Shown: one piece after another, positions 26,218 to 35,413 of the stretch
Position numbering within the stretch: the stretch's first letter is position 1
How the letters are laid out: every line of letters starts with the position of its first letter
Origin: Candidatus Butyricimonas faecavium
Lineage (GTDB): Bacteria; Bacteroidota; Bacteroidia; Bacteroidales; Marinifilaceae
Length of the DNA: 64,000 bases
Reading direction: 5' to 3'
NCBI GenBank assembly: GCA_944321125.1
Contig: CALUKD010000005.1
Coordinates: forward strand, 102,218 to 166,217
The notes under the pieces: model-generated
What the model was told of the DNA's origin: nothing
What the model saw: the letters and a program-made list of their open reading frames with translations, nothing else
Databases searched by the model: none
Translations under genes and position numbers: made by a program

Positions 26218-26869
26218 TTACACCTTTTTTTGTTGCCATTTCGTGTATTTGAGATAGGTTAACGAGACGGTACCGATCAGGATACCGTAAGTAATTTCCA
26301 CGGTCCACACGAAAGCCACGTCAGTATGGATGACTGTCGTGAGCAGCCAAGTTTGAAACGTGTAGAAAAGGAGTACAAAACTGTTGAATAACCGATGATT
26401 TTCGTGTTAGAAAGTCCGATGTAAAGTGCCCTGAACAGGAAGTTGAAACACACGAATATAATCCCGTAATGACGGTAGGACATGTATTCCATGGCTGCCG
26501 CATAGATATTGGGGGATTGAATGGAAGCCCCCAGTAACACGTCGCTGCAATATCGTTGAATCAGGAAAAGAGTCATGGACAGGAGGAACACGAAACATAA
26601 CCCGTGTTCAAAAACTACCCCGATGCGGTTCAACTTACCTTGTCCCAATCTCCGTGCCACGATGATCTGTATACCAATGGAAAATCCCCATGCTAGGGAA
26701 GAGAACACATAATAGTAGATTCCTGCCATGGCAGAGGCCCCTAGGGTACTTCGCTGACACGTCCCAAAAATGCCGTGTCGGTAAGTGTGATAAGGGTTTG
26801 CGCCAAGCTTCCCGCGATAATCGGGTAGGCGATATTCCAAATGGTTTTGTTGGTGATGACTGTTTTCAT
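26218..26869 (-). pseudogene. MATE-family multidrug efflux transporter, degraded by a frameshift and an internal deletion
   Basis: Read on the minus strand from ATG 26869, the first frame gives MKTVITNKTIWNIAYPII...DTAFLGRVSEV, a MATE N-terminus. Around 26745 one base is missing and the reading moves to a second frame (LGASAMAGIYYYVFSSLAWG ... RALYIGLSNTKIIGYSTV). Near 26375 the sequence jumps, in a third frame, to the C-terminal end of a MATE protein (YTFQTWLLTTVI ... LIGTVSLTYLKYTKWQQKKV, stop at 26218). The pieces add up to about 215 residues against about 440 for the family, so roughly half the gene, including the second six-helix half, is deleted. The remnant cannot make a transporter. 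Confidence 0.85.
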
Positions 26870-26983
26870 GTAGGTGTTTTTGCAATACAAAATTACGTCA
26901 GGATTTCGAAATTTAAAAGCAGCTAGTGGAAATTTGAGGAATAAATAGTAACTTCGTGGGTTTTAATTTTAAATTCAGAAACA

Positions 26984-27433
26984 ATGACAATAGAAGAACA
27001 GGTTAGCAAGGGCATCATGGCTGCCATGAAAGCTAAAGATACCATTCGTTTGGAAGTTTTAAGAAATATAAAGAAGGTTTTTATCGAAGCAAAATCTGTT
27101 GCTGGGGCTCCGGAACAAATTGCTGATAGTGAAAGCGTGAAAATTATCCAGAAGTTGGCAAAGCAAGGACGAGAGTCGGCTGAAATATATAAAAATCAAG
27201 GACGTGAGGATTTGTATGCTCACGAGATGGCGCAGGTTGAAGTGCTGAACGAGTTCTTGCCGAAACAATTAAGCGAGGAGGAACTGAGAACTGCGTTGAA
27301 AGCGATCATCGAGAAGGTAGGGGCAACTTCTGTTAAAGAGATGGGAAAGGTGATGGGTGTCGCTTCCAAAGAATTGGCCGGGGTAGCTGACGGTAAAGCA
27401 ATTTCTGCTGTTGTAAAGGAATTATTAAGCTAA
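26984..27433 (+). CDS. GatB/YqeY domain-containing protein
   Basis: This 149-aa cytosolic protein is a stand-alone version of the C-terminal tRNA-binding domain of GatB. It shows the YqeY pattern MKAKDTIRLEVLRNIKKVFIEAK, then IIQKLAKQGRESAEIYKNQGREDL and EVLNEFLPKQLSEEEL. Its last 50 residues form the YqeY helical tail (TSVKEMGKVMGVASKELAG). The length is exactly what is expected. The family may influence tRNA-dependent amidation, but its role is not settled. It stands alone, with about 110 bases upstream of it and 226 bases before the next gene. Confidence 0.93.
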   Translation: MTIEEQVSKGIMAAMKAKDTIRLEVLRNIKKVFIEAKSVAGAPEQIADSESVKIIQKLAKQGRESAEIYKNQGREDLYAHEMAQVEVLNEFLPKQLSEEELRTALKAIIEKVGATSVKEMGKVMGVASKELAGVADGKAISAVVKELLS

Positions 27434-27659
27434 GGTTCATAAGGATTTAGGTGTGACGTTTACGGGATGTACGATCTGGTTATTGATTTTCTTTATGAGC
27501 TGATTGAAAATAAATATCAGGAATAGAGGGTGTTGATGAAATAATTAACGATCTTTGTACATATGTAAAGATGTTCACATGATGAGAGGTCGAGAGGGAA
27601 ACGTGTATGGTGAGCTTTGTAGACTTTAGGACTTTTATGAACTTGTAACTAAGTGAAAA

Positions 27660-29165
27660 ATGAGTAGTGTAAAAGATTGGACTGCCAGTGTAATTAAACA
27701 AGCAGAAATCGATAAATATCTGGATGGAGGAAAGGATTTTATTGATGAAGAACAGATATTTGCGGATATTGAAAAGCATAAAAATCCCGATAAACAACAA
27801 GTACGGGATATTTTACAAAAATCTTTGGATATAAAAATTTTAACTCCGGCGGAAACGGCTACCTTGCTGAATGTGGTGGATCCGGAATTATTGCATGAAA
27901 TGCAAGAGGCTGCATTGGAAGTGAAGAAGAAAGTGTATGATAATCGTATCGTTTTCTTTGCTCCCTTATACTTGTCAAATCTTTGCGTGAATAGCTGTAA
28001 GTATTGTGGGTTCCGTGCGGAAAATAAAGATGAGGTTCGTCACGTGCTGACGATGGATGAGGTGCGGGATGAAGTGGCAGCTGTGATTGATGAGGGACAT
28101 AAGCGGATGATTGCCGTATATGGCGAGCACCCTAAAAATGGAGCTGATTATATCGCGGATTCTATTTCCACGATTTATTCTGTGAAACGCACGACTCCGA
28201 CAGGAAATGGTTTTAATAATATCCGCCGGGTAAATGTGAATGCGGCACCCATGGAGATTGCCGACATGAAAAAATTATGGCGTGCGGGAATCGGTACATT
28301 CCAAGTGTTCCAAGAAACTTACCACCGGGGAAGATATGCCGAATTGCATCCGGCAAATACAGTGAAAGGAAATTATCGCTGGAGGCTTTACGCCATGCAC
28401 CGGGCTATGGAAGCTGGGGTGGATGATGTGGCTATTGGAGCTTTATTCGGTTTGTATGATTGGAAGTTTGAGGTGATGGGGTTGGTTCACCATGCTTGGG
28501 ATTTGGAAAAACATTTCGGTATTGGACCACATACGGTGTCATTCCCGCGTATGCAACCGGCTCCCGGTTCTTTCCTGAGTGAGCATTCTCCTTATATAGT
28601 GAGTGATGAAGCCATGAAACGGGTTGTTTCCGTATTGCGTCTGGCAATCCCGTATAGTGGGTTGATTGTGACTGCTCGTGAAAATCCGGTGTTAAAACGT
28701 GATCTGATTAATCATTACGGATGTACCCAGACGGATGCTTCTTCTAAGTTAGGGATCGGGGCTTATGCCAAGAAATTGAAACAGGAGGAAAACCCGGATA
28801 AGGTGCAATTTATGTTAGGAGACCAGCGTTCTTTAGACGAGGTGATCCGTGAGTTGGCAAATGACGGGATGATTACTTCTTTTTGTACGGCAGGTTATCG
28901 TTGTGGTCGTACAGGGGATAAGATCATGAATTTGTTGGAGAAAGGTGTGGAAGGTAAATTCTGTAAACTGAATGCGGTATTGACATTCCGGGAATATCTG
29001 AATGATTATGCTTCTCCGGAGACTCGTGAAATTGGCGAGAAATTGATCGCCCAAGAGTTGCAGGAAATTGAAAACATACCATTCTTTACAGACAAAAAAT
29101 TACTTCCCACGTTCCGTTCTTATTATGATAGAATCGCAAGAGGGGAGAGAGATTTGTATATGTAA
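27660..29165 (+). CDS. hydG: [FeFe]-hydrogenase H-cluster radical SAM maturase HydG
   Basis: This is a 501-aa radical SAM tyrosine lyase, which makes the CO/CN-bearing iron synthon of the [FeFe]-hydrogenase H-cluster. The SAM cluster motif CxxxCxxC is CVNSCKYC at about residue 115, inside APLYLSNLCVNSC. The TIM-barrel core (QVFQETYHRG, GALFGLYDW, FPRMQPAPG) is HydG/ThiH-like. The auxiliary cluster region reads SFCTAGYRCGRTGD ... KFC. The family motif is CX2CX22C, and the third Cys is in register, but the second position is Gly and a Cys sits three residues later. HydE, HydF and a hydrogenase are not in this window. The gene is alone on its strand here. Confidence 0.9.
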   Translation: MSSVKDWTASVIKQAEIDKYLDGGKDFIDEEQIFADIEKHKNPDKQQVRDILQKSLDIKILTPAETATLLNVVDPELLHEMQEAALEVKKKVYDNRIVFFAPLYLSNLCVNSCKYCGFRAENKDEVRHVLTMDEVRDEVAAVIDEGHKRMIAVYGEHPKNGADYIADSISTIYSVKRTTPTGNGFNNIRRVNVNAAPMEIADMKKLWRAGIGTFQVFQETYHRGRYAELHPANTVKGNYRWRLYAMHRAMEAGVDDVAIGALFGLYDWKFEVMGLVHHAWDLEKHFGIGPHTVSFPRMQPAPGSFLSEHSPYIVSDEAMKRVVSVLRLAIPYSGLIVTARENPVLKRDLINHYGCTQTDASSKLGIGAYAKKLKQEENPDKVQFMLGDQRSLDEVIRELANDGMITSFCTAGYRCGRTGDKIMNLLEKGVEGKFCKLNAVLTFREYLNDYASPETREIGEKLIAQELQEIENIPFFTDKKLLPTFRSYYDRIARGERDLYM

Positions 29166-29227
29166 TTTATAATTTGCGATTTATGATTTAAGAATTTGAA
29201 ATCGTAAATTATAAATCTAAAATTAAA
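29165..29227. repeat. Heptad-repeat spacer element (hydG / unknown gene, convergent)
   Basis: Four 7-base units starting ATTT (29165-29192: ATTTATA, ATTTGCG, ATTTATG, ATTTAAG) run directly into five units starting AAT (29193-29227: AATTTGA, AATCGTA, AATTATA, AATCTAA, AATTAAA). The element runs from the hydG stop codon to the stop codon of the opposite gene. The two halves can fold into an 18-bp stem with one mismatch (29165-29182 with 29199-29216), so it may also end transcription both ways. Confidence 0.75.
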
Positions 29228-29972
29228 AGGGAAGTTTGAGCGTGATGCGTTCAGCTTCCTTTTTTCTTTTGATTTCTTCTTTTTCTCCTTTTCGGAAGAC
29301 GTAAACCAGTCCGAAATGTTCGCATTTTTGGCGGCGTATTTCTTCATCTTCTATATCGGCATAGTGGGCTTCTATTTCATTCCATAAAGTAAGGATGTAC
29401 TCGTCAGCTTCACCCCGGTATTGTGCAACCTCTGCGCTGCAACGGGCAGAGTTCTGTTGAAATTGCTTTTGGGAGGCGTGGGCTTGTTTGAAGTTTTCAT
29501 AGTTGACTTTCACCAAGGCGATAGAAGGACTGTACACGGGGTTACCACCACCATTGCGAGTACGTTCCTGTTCTCCGGCGATAATCTTTGCTCCCCATTC
29601 CAGTAAATCTTGGTCTGTAACCAATGAGGGGAGTTTGGTGTCGTGTTCGTCAATGCCGTAGAAAGTTCTTGCCACGGGCTTTAATTCTCCCCGGATAATC
29701 GTGAAATTCAATACTTGCAGGAAATGGGAAATGTATAATTTTGCTTTCCAAGTATACTCCCTGTATTTCCGGCTGTTTACATTTTGTTTATCTCTGGCGC
29801 ATTGGGAATTTGCAATTGCCGTTTTGAACTTCGGTAAGAAGAATTCAATCTTTTGCCTAAGATGTAGTGAAAACGGTAAGTTGTTGATATTAGAAAACTC
29901 TTCGTTATTCAAAGCTGTTTCTAATGCCCTTATTCTTGCTGCGTCTGTATTCGGTAATCTTCTGTAAGGCAT
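29223..29972 (-). CDS. Conserved Bacteroidales protein of unknown function
   Basis: This 249-aa soluble protein starts MPYRRLPNTDAARIRAL, a beginning I recognise from a family of hypothetical proteins widespread in Bacteroidales. No signal peptide or membrane helix is visible. It is charged and largely helical (for example LWNEIEAHYADIEDEEIRRQKCEHF) and ends KRKKEAERITLKLPF. A region rich in Gly and Asn lies near residue 143 (RNGGGNPVYSPS). The gene has its own promoter at 30012-30042. I know no function. Confidence 0.75.
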   Translation of the reverse strand: MPYRRLPNTDAARIRALETALNNEEFSNINNLPFSLHLRQKIEFFLPKFKTAIANSQCARDKQNVNSRKYREYTWKAKLYISHFLQVLNFTIIRGELKPVARTFYGIDEHDTKLPSLVTDQDLLEWGAKIIAGEQERTRNGGGNPVYSPSIALVKVNYENFKQAHASQKQFQQNSARCSAEVAQYRGEADEYILTLWNEIEAHYADIEDEEIRRQKCEHFGLVYVFRKGEKEEIKRKKEAERITLKLPF

Positions 29973-30011
29973 ATCCTTAGCGATTAGTTAAATAATGATT
30001 AAACCTCTGTG

Positions 30012-30042
30012 CGAAGGTATGAAAAATATTAATGTAAATCAA
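30012..30042 (-). promoter_or_regulatory. Bacteroidetes-type promoter for the unknown gene at 29223
   Basis: On the minus strand TTG (30042-30040) is followed after 20 bases by TACCTTCG (30019-30012), one mismatch from the TAnnTTTG -7 box. It ends 39 bases before the start codon. Confidence 0.6.
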
Positions 30043-30173
30043 TATTCGCCAGAACGATTTTGTGATTTAAATTTTAGGATGAATTTTGATTTTGTGGAGA
30101 GATTTGTAATAAGTTTTATTAGATGTTTACGAGCTATGTTCCTCAAACTTCCTTATTTTCTCTTATTTTGAGG

Positions 30174-31562
30174 TTATTTTTTGATCGTATTTTTATAATG
30201 AGTATAGTTTTCCATGATGTTATTGACGAAATTGAATGTTTGTTTCCCGTCACAATAACCGAAGCGGACAATAGAATCCCGGTATATTTCTGGTTGGGAT
30301 TTGTGGAGAATGAAATAATCCACGTTGTTATCCCAAACTTTGGGGTTTTTCCCGTATGATTCGGCTAGTCGAATGGCATCGAGCACGTGTCCCAAACCGG
30401 CATTGTAGGCAGCTAGGGTGAATTTAATTTGTTCTAGTGTGTCGAGTTCGAATTTGTTAAATTTATTTTGTAAGTATTTTAGATAGTATGCTCCGACGTG
30501 AATGTTGTCTTGGGGCTCTTCGTATTTCTCAAATCCAAGTTGCAGGGAAGTTTCCGGCATAACTTGCATCAGTCCGACGGCTCCGAGATAAGAGACTGCT
30601 TCCGGGTCGAATCCGGATTCTTGATAGATAACGGCTGCCAATAGACGCCAGTCCCAACCGATTTTTTGAGCCTCTTTTTTGATGATCGGGTCAAAGCTGG
30701 AGATGACTCCATTTTTCAGTTTATAGTATTTGGAGTTGTGCAGTGATGTGATATAACTATTCTTGTAATAACGATTATACAGGACGTTTAGTTTCCCGCT
30801 TTTTTTAATTGCGCCTAGCCAATTATTGATTTCCTCGTTTAGTAAAGTTGCCTTCTTCGTGACAGCCCAAGCAACAGGGCTGTCAGAGGATAACTGAAGG
30901 GAGTAATCAATGTGTTTCATGTATTGGGAGGCTATCTGGGCTATATTTTTGTCTATTACCGTGTAGGGTATTTCCTCGTTTTCTATTTTTAATAGAATAT
31001 CCTCAAATGTATTGTCTTCTAGTTCGGTAATCTTTAAATCCAGTTGCAGGGAATCATTTAATTGTTGTAGGAATCTTGTGGGGAAAGTGCCTTCCTGTAG
31101 AAAAATCTCTTTGCTTTTTAACTCTTCAATTGATTGGAGAAGTGAATCTGATTTATGTTGAACCAGTACTTGGCAGGTGGTAAACAGAGGGAGGCTGAAT
31201 TGTACTTCTTCTTTGCGGGCGTCCGTGACGGAAAGGCTCATGGCTATCAAATCATACTTGCCCTCGTTTAATTTTTGAATACTTTCATCAATATTCGTGT
31301 TTACTTCGATATTTAATTTTACTCCTAAATAGTCGGCAAAATCTTTTACCAATTCGTAATGGAATCCTTTGGGGATACCTTTGTATACGTAGTAATCTGT
31401 CGTGTTATAGTAGCTGCAAACATTTAATACCCCTCGTTGATCTATTTGTTCCAACGTTCCAGGTTCAGGTATGACCAGCGGTTGTTTCTCTTGTTTTGTT
31501 TTGCACGAGACGAAACAAAATAAGAATGACAGCGTGTACGTAATAGTCCTTATTATATACAT
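30174..31562 (-). CDS. mltF: Membrane-bound lytic murein transglycosylase F (MltF-like)
   Basis: This 462-aa lipoprotein (Cys20 in FCFVSC) joins two domains. Residues of about 40-270 form a periplasmic solute-binding (SBP_bac_3) domain (GVLNVCSYYNTTDYYVYKG, YDLIAMSLSVTDARKEEVQFS) that regulates the enzyme. Residues of about 290-440 form an SLT lytic transglycosylase domain, with the catalytic glutamate in YQESGFDPEA followed by GAVGLMQVMPET and AAYNAGLGHVLDA. This order is that of MltF. It cleaves peptidoglycan glycan strands at the outer membrane. Its promoter box lies only 4 bases before the start codon, so the message is probably leaderless. Confidence 0.9.
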   Translation of the reverse strand: MYIIRTITYTLSFLFCFVSCKTKQEKQPLVIPEPGTLEQIDQRGVLNVCSYYNTTDYYVYKGIPKGFHYELVKDFADYLGVKLNIEVNTNIDESIQKLNEGKYDLIAMSLSVTDARKEEVQFSLPLFTTCQVLVQHKSDSLLQSIEELKSKEIFLQEGTFPTRFLQQLNDSLQLDLKITELEDNTFEDILLKIENEEIPYTVIDKNIAQIASQYMKHIDYSLQLSSDSPVAWAVTKKATLLNEEINNWLGAIKKSGKLNVLYNRYYKNSYITSLHNSKYYKLKNGVISSFDPIIKKEAQKIGWDWRLLAAVIYQESGFDPEAVSYLGAVGLMQVMPETSLQLGFEKYEEPQDNIHVGAYYLKYLQNKFNKFELDTLEQIKFTLAAYNAGLGHVLDAIRLAESYGKNPKVWDNNVDYFILHKSQPEIYRDSIVRFGYCDGKQTFNFVNNIMENYTHYKNTIKK

Positions 31563-31566
31563 GCTA

Positions 31567-31597
31567 CGAAAATACGAAAAATGTTGTGAATTACCAA
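31567..31597 (-). promoter_or_regulatory. Promoter of mltF, probably giving a leaderless mRNA
   Basis: On the minus strand TTG (31597-31595) lies 20 bases before TATTTTCG (31574-31567). The box ends 4 bases before ATG 31562, so transcription should start at or within a few bases of the start codon. Confidence 0.55.
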
Positions 31598-31615
31598 ATT
31601 GGGGTGGTTGAAAGC

Positions 31616-31648
31616 TTATAAAGTCCGCAGGTCTTATGGACTTTATAA
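31616..31648. terminator. Hairpin after the porin gene
   Basis: TTATAAAGTCC (31616-31626) pairs exactly with GGACTTTATAA (31638-31648). It sits between the end of the porin gene and the mltF promoter on the minus strand. There is no strong U-tract, so termination is likely but not certain. Confidence 0.5.
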
Positions 31649-31652
31649 ACTT

Positions 31653-33629
31653 TTAGTCAAAAAAGTTCCACCGGATACCGAATTTCACCTTTGCTGGGTT
31701 GATGGGGTAGGTATATGCCGAGAAATAGTCCCTACTTCCGAAGAATTCGTTGAAGTGTTCGTATTTAACAAACAGGTCTGCTCGCTTAATATTCAATGTG
31801 ACGAATACATCCATTTTCGGGTAGTTTCCGGTTTTCTCTATCTCTTGATTGTAGAATTGCATGATCGCCGGGTCGTATGCATTAGCATAGAATGAAGTGT
31901 TGTAGAACACGTCTATACCGACTTGGAACCCCAAAGCCTGTTTAAAAAAGCGGTTTTGGTAGTAATTGTGCGAGTGGAGTGCCACTTGGGGCAATGGTAA
32001 TATTTTTTCTTTGTTGGTCACTTGATAATATACCTTTTGATCGAAATAGAAGTGTCCCAGTCGAAATAGCTGTTTTGCCCATGCCGTGAATACCATAATG
32101 TTACTGTTGTATTGACGGGGCATGGCAGTCGTGTCAAAATAGATGTAGTTTTTCGTGTTGTTGAGAGCAACACCGACTTCTGTCCGGAGACGTTTATTCG
32201 TGTAATGCCCTTGTAAATTATAGGCGTGTATCTTATCAAAACTATTCTCCCATTGATTATGATTTCCTTGGTACTGGAGATAGTAATGATTTGGGGTTTG
32301 CGTTTCCAGTAAAGCATGAACGGTGACGGAGGAGTTGCGTCCTTTATTCAGATATTGAATAATTTCTCCTTCTAACGAATAATCGGCAGAATACTCTCCG
32401 GCAAGGCAAAAACTTCCCCAGATGTCAAAATTGAACATGGAGGTGCTATCCATGTTGAAAGTTCCGGCCGTTAGGTAAGTTCCTGTGTATTTGCTGGTGC
32501 CCCTGTTGTTTATCGTGTCTAGCGAAACTCGTTGATTGTAGCTTAGGTATTTGAATTTTAATCCGGCATATACTCCAGGTAAATATTTATACTTCGGATG
32601 TTCGTTCAAAATGAATTTGGCATCAATTTCGTATTTCCGGTTTTTGATCATATCGGAATTTCCCTGTTTGCTAATATAGGTGGTGTCAGAGAAGAATCCT
32701 TCCTCGACGCTCTCTTCTTTGAAGGAATAACGATTGTCCTCGGCTTTAATAGCTAACGCAAATTTCATGGGATAGGTTATCGTGGTGTCTATTGTAACAC
32801 TGTCCTTTTGCGTGATGATTTCTTTGGGATTACCGATATTGTATTGTGCTAGAGCCTTGAAATTGAAATTCATGAGGTTGTTCTTCGGCTCCATGGCAAG
32901 CCGTGTTCCGATAACTTTGGGATCGAGCGAGGTATCCCGAATGTCCGCTAAGTTTTCGATACCACCATTTTCGGTGATGTGTGCCATGTTTTGGTTGATA
33001 AACATGGATACTGCCATTCGGTCTTTTTCGTATGAACTGAAGAATGAAAAATTGTATGTTTTTGATTTTTGGTAAGAGTAGGCCCCGTCCGATGAAATAA
33101 GATTATACCGGAATCCCGCATTCCAATAGGGACGGATATTTTGTACGTGCCATACATCCAGCCAATCTTCTGTTTTTCCCCGACCTCCCCCGTTGAAATA
33201 GCTTAATTGGGTGAAAGGGGTAGTAGTGTTATATTCCAGTGCATCTTCCGGTTTGAAAAAATAATCTCTTAACCGATCTTGAGGTAGGAAGTCTTCTCCT
33301 TGTGGGCGCAAAATATAGATGTCCGATATATAAGGGGCCGGGAAGTTTCCCAAATATGTGTTGGAAACACTGTGTTTGAATATCAAGTTCGTGTTTTGTA
33401 ATCCGTCTTGGAGCGTGTCAAGCTGGTAAAATTTTTTATATACACCGTCATGCACCCACTTCCAAGTTAGTCGATAATGCGGAACGTAACGTTGTTCTTT
33501 TGTGGAATCACGTAGCATTCCTTCTTCTTGGGGATCCATTTCATCCGGATTCCCATAACCAAAATCACTCTGGGCTAATGACGTGAGTGAAATCAAGCAG
33601 CATATTATAGTATAAAATATATTTTTCAT
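31653..33629 (-). CDS. Putative porin (Bacteroidetes Porin_10-type outer-membrane beta-barrel)
   Basis: This is an outer-membrane barrel protein of 658 aa. The signal peptide MKNIFYTIICCLISLTSLAQS is cleaved before SDFGYGNPDEMD. The rest alternates short amphipathic strands, for example YKSKTYNFSFFSSYEKDRMAVSMFINQN and RLGHFYFDQKVYYQVT, and ends in a terminal aromatic (IRWNFFD), as barrels inserted by BamA do. I recognise the family as the 'putative porin' group of Bacteroidota. I start it at 33629 because the promoter box at 33636-33643 lies inside any longer version. The transported compound is unknown. Confidence 0.82.
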   Translation of the reverse strand: MKNIFYTIICCLISLTSLAQSDFGYGNPDEMDPQEEGMLRDSTKEQRYVPHYRLTWKWVHDGVYKKFYQLDTLQDGLQNTNLIFKHSVSNTYLGNFPAPYISDIYILRPQGEDFLPQDRLRDYFFKPEDALEYNTTTPFTQLSYFNGGGRGKTEDWLDVWHVQNIRPYWNAGFRYNLISSDGAYSYQKSKTYNFSFFSSYEKDRMAVSMFINQNMAHITENGGIENLADIRDTSLDPKVIGTRLAMEPKNNLMNFNFKALAQYNIGNPKEIITQKDSVTIDTTITYPMKFALAIKAEDNRYSFKEESVEEGFFSDTTYISKQGNSDMIKNRKYEIDAKFILNEHPKYKYLPGVYAGLKFKYLSYNQRVSLDTINNRGTSKYTGTYLTAGTFNMDSTSMFNFDIWGSFCLAGEYSADYSLEGEIIQYLNKGRNSSVTVHALLETQTPNHYYLQYQGNHNQWENSFDKIHAYNLQGHYTNKRLRTEVGVALNNTKNYIYFDTTAMPRQYNSNIMVFTAWAKQLFRLGHFYFDQKVYYQVTNKEKILPLPQVALHSHNYYQNRFFKQALGFQVGIDVFYNTSFYANAYDPAIMQFYNQEIEKTGNYPKMDVFVTLNIKRADLFVKYEHFNEFFGSRDYFSAYTYPINPAKVKFGIRWNFFD

Positions 33630-33635
33630 GGCCTG

Positions 33636-33643
33636 CAAATATA
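33636..33643 (-). promoter_or_regulatory. -7 promoter box of the porin gene
   Basis: TATATTTG on the minus strand is a perfect TAnnTTTG box that ends 6 bases before ATG 33629. It predicts a leaderless or very short-leader message and decides the start codon. No clear TTG is present 19-21 bases upstream. Confidence 0.55.
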
Positions 33644-33673
33644 CAGAAACTTTTAAAACTCTCATAAATTAAT

Positions 33674-33681
33674 TACCTTCG
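33674..33681 (+). promoter_or_regulatory. -7 promoter box of glnS
   Basis: TACCTTCG, one mismatch from TAnnTTTG, lies 27 bases before the glnS start, with a T-run (TTT at 33651-33653) 20 bases upstream. It is divergent from the porin promoter in the same 79-base gap. Confidence 0.5.
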
Positions 33682-33708
33682 CGTCGAATATGTTATAATA
33701 ATTTTAGT

Positions 33709-35412
33709 ATGGATAAAAATCATCTCGTGGAAGAAGAAGGTGAAGGTAAATCATTAAACTTCATCGAACAGATTATTGAAGAGGAGTTGGCTGAGGGAAA
33801 GAATGGCGGTCGGATACATACTCGCTTCCCGCCGGAGCCGAATGGATACTTGCATATCGGGCACGCAACTTCTATATGCTTGAATTTCGGATTGGCGAAC
33901 AAATATCAGGGAAAATGTAACCTGCGTTTTGATGACACTAATCCTTCGAAAGAGGATGTCGAATATATTGATTCCATACAACAAGATATTCAATGGTTAG
34001 GCTTCCAATGGGAAGGAGAACCGCACTTTGCATCTGATTATTTTCAACAATTATATGATTGGGCTGAAAAATTGATCTTGGAGGGAAAGGCTTACGTGGA
34101 TGATCAGCCTGCTGAGGTGATCAGCGCTCAACGTATGACCCCTACGGAACCCGGGATAAATAGTCCTTACCGGGATCGGACTCCGGAAGAGAACTTGGAT
34201 TTATTCCGCCGGATGAAAAACGGTGAATTCCAAGCTGGAGAGAAAGTTTTGAGGGCAAAAATAGATATGGCATCTTCTAATATGCTAATGCGTGATCCGA
34301 TTATGTATCGTATCATGCACGTGGCTCACCATAGAACTGGGGATAAATGGTGTATTTATCCGATGTATGATTTCACGCATGGTCAGAGCGATTATTTGGA
34401 AGGGATTACACATTCTATTTGTACGTTGGAGTTTGAAGTACATCGTCCTTTGTACAACTGGTTTTTGGATCAGTTGATTGATACGGAGTATCGTCCGCGT
34501 CAGATTGAATTTGCCCGTCGTAACTTGAGCTACACTGTAATGAGTAAACGTCGCTTGTTGGAACTTGTTCAAAAAGGAATCGTGGCCGGTTGGGATGATC
34601 CTCGTATGCCGACGATTACCGGATTGAGACGTGCTGGATATACTCCTGAATCTATTCGTAATTTCGCGGAAAAGGTGGGTGTTGCTCGACGGGAGATCGT
34701 GGTGGACATGGCCTTATTGGAATTCTGTGTTAGGGAACATTTGAATAAAGTTGCCCCCCGTGTGATGGCGGTATTGGATCCGGTTCGGGTGGTGATTGAC
34801 AATTATCCGGAAGGACAGACGGAAACAGTGGAGATTGAGAATAATCCGGAAGATGAAACGGCTGGAACAAGAATGGTTCCTTTTTCTCGAGAGTTATATA
34901 TCGAACGGGATGATTTTATGGAGAATGCTCCGAAGAAATTTTTCCGGATGACACTGGGTAATGAAGTGCGCTTGAAAGGTGCTTATATCGTAAAGTGTGA
35001 AAGCGTGGAGAAGGATGCAGAGGGAAATGTCACGACGATTCATTGTACGTATGATGCGGATACCCGTAGCGGTTCTGGATCGGCAAGTAACCGGAAGGTG
35101 AAAGGTACCCTGCATTGGGTGTCTGCGCCGGATGCTATCGAGGCAGAAGTACGTTTGTATGATCGATTATTTAAAGATCCGGATCCTGCCGGACATAAAG
35201 ATGTTGATTTCAAAGAATTCTTGAATGAAAATTCATTAAAAGTTTTAACAGGGTGTAAGCTAGAGCCGAGTTTGAAGGGAGCTAAAGAAGGTGATCGTTT
35301 CCAATTCCAGCGTCTGGGGTACTTCTGCGTGGATAAAGATTCCAAGCCGGAAGCGTTAGTATTTAACCGGACCGTTGGTTTGAAAGATACATGGGCGAAA
35401 CAAAATAATTAA
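33709..35412 (+). CDS. glnS: Glutaminyl-tRNA synthetase
   Basis: This is a class I aminoacyl-tRNA synthetase of 567 aa, which charges tRNA-Gln with glutamine. The HIGH motif is in [13 protein letters not shown] (about residues 41-53), the KMSKS-like loop is VMSKRRL (about 275), and the GlnRS-specific FDDTNPSKE and [19 protein letters not shown] segments are present. The C-terminal anticodon-binding beta-barrels follow (KVTGTLHWV-type segment, near residue 465). Having GlnRS means this organism can charge Gln directly. The yitT gene follows after one base, so they share a transcript. Confidence 0.97.
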   Translation: MDKNHLVEEEGEGKSLNFIEQIIEEELAEGKNGGRIHTRFPPEPNGYLHIGHATSICLNFGLANKYQGKCNLRFDDTNPSKEDVEYIDSIQQDIQWLGFQWEGEPHFASDYFQQLYDWAEKLILEGKAYVDDQPAEVISAQRMTPTEPGINSPYRDRTPEENLDLFRRMKNGEFQAGEKVLRAKIDMASSNMLMRDPIMYRIMHVAHHRTGDKWCIYPMYDFTHGQSDYLEGITHSICTLEFEVHRPLYNWFLDQLIDTEYRPRQIEFARRNLSYTVMSKRRLLELVQKGIVAGWDDPRMPTITGLRRAGYTPESIRNFAEKVGVARREIVVDMALLEFCVREHLNKVAPRVMAVLDPVRVVIDNYPEGQTETVEIENNPEDETAGTRMVPFSRELYIERDDFMENAPKKFFRMTLGNEVRLKGAYIVKCESVEKDAEGNVTTIHCTYDADTRSGSGSASNRKVKGTLHWVSAPDAIEAEVRLYDRLFKDPDPAGHKDVDFKEFLNENSLKVLTGCKLEPSLKGAKEGDRFQFQRLGYFCVDKDSKPEALVFNRTVGLKDTWAKQNN

Positions 35413-35413
35413 T

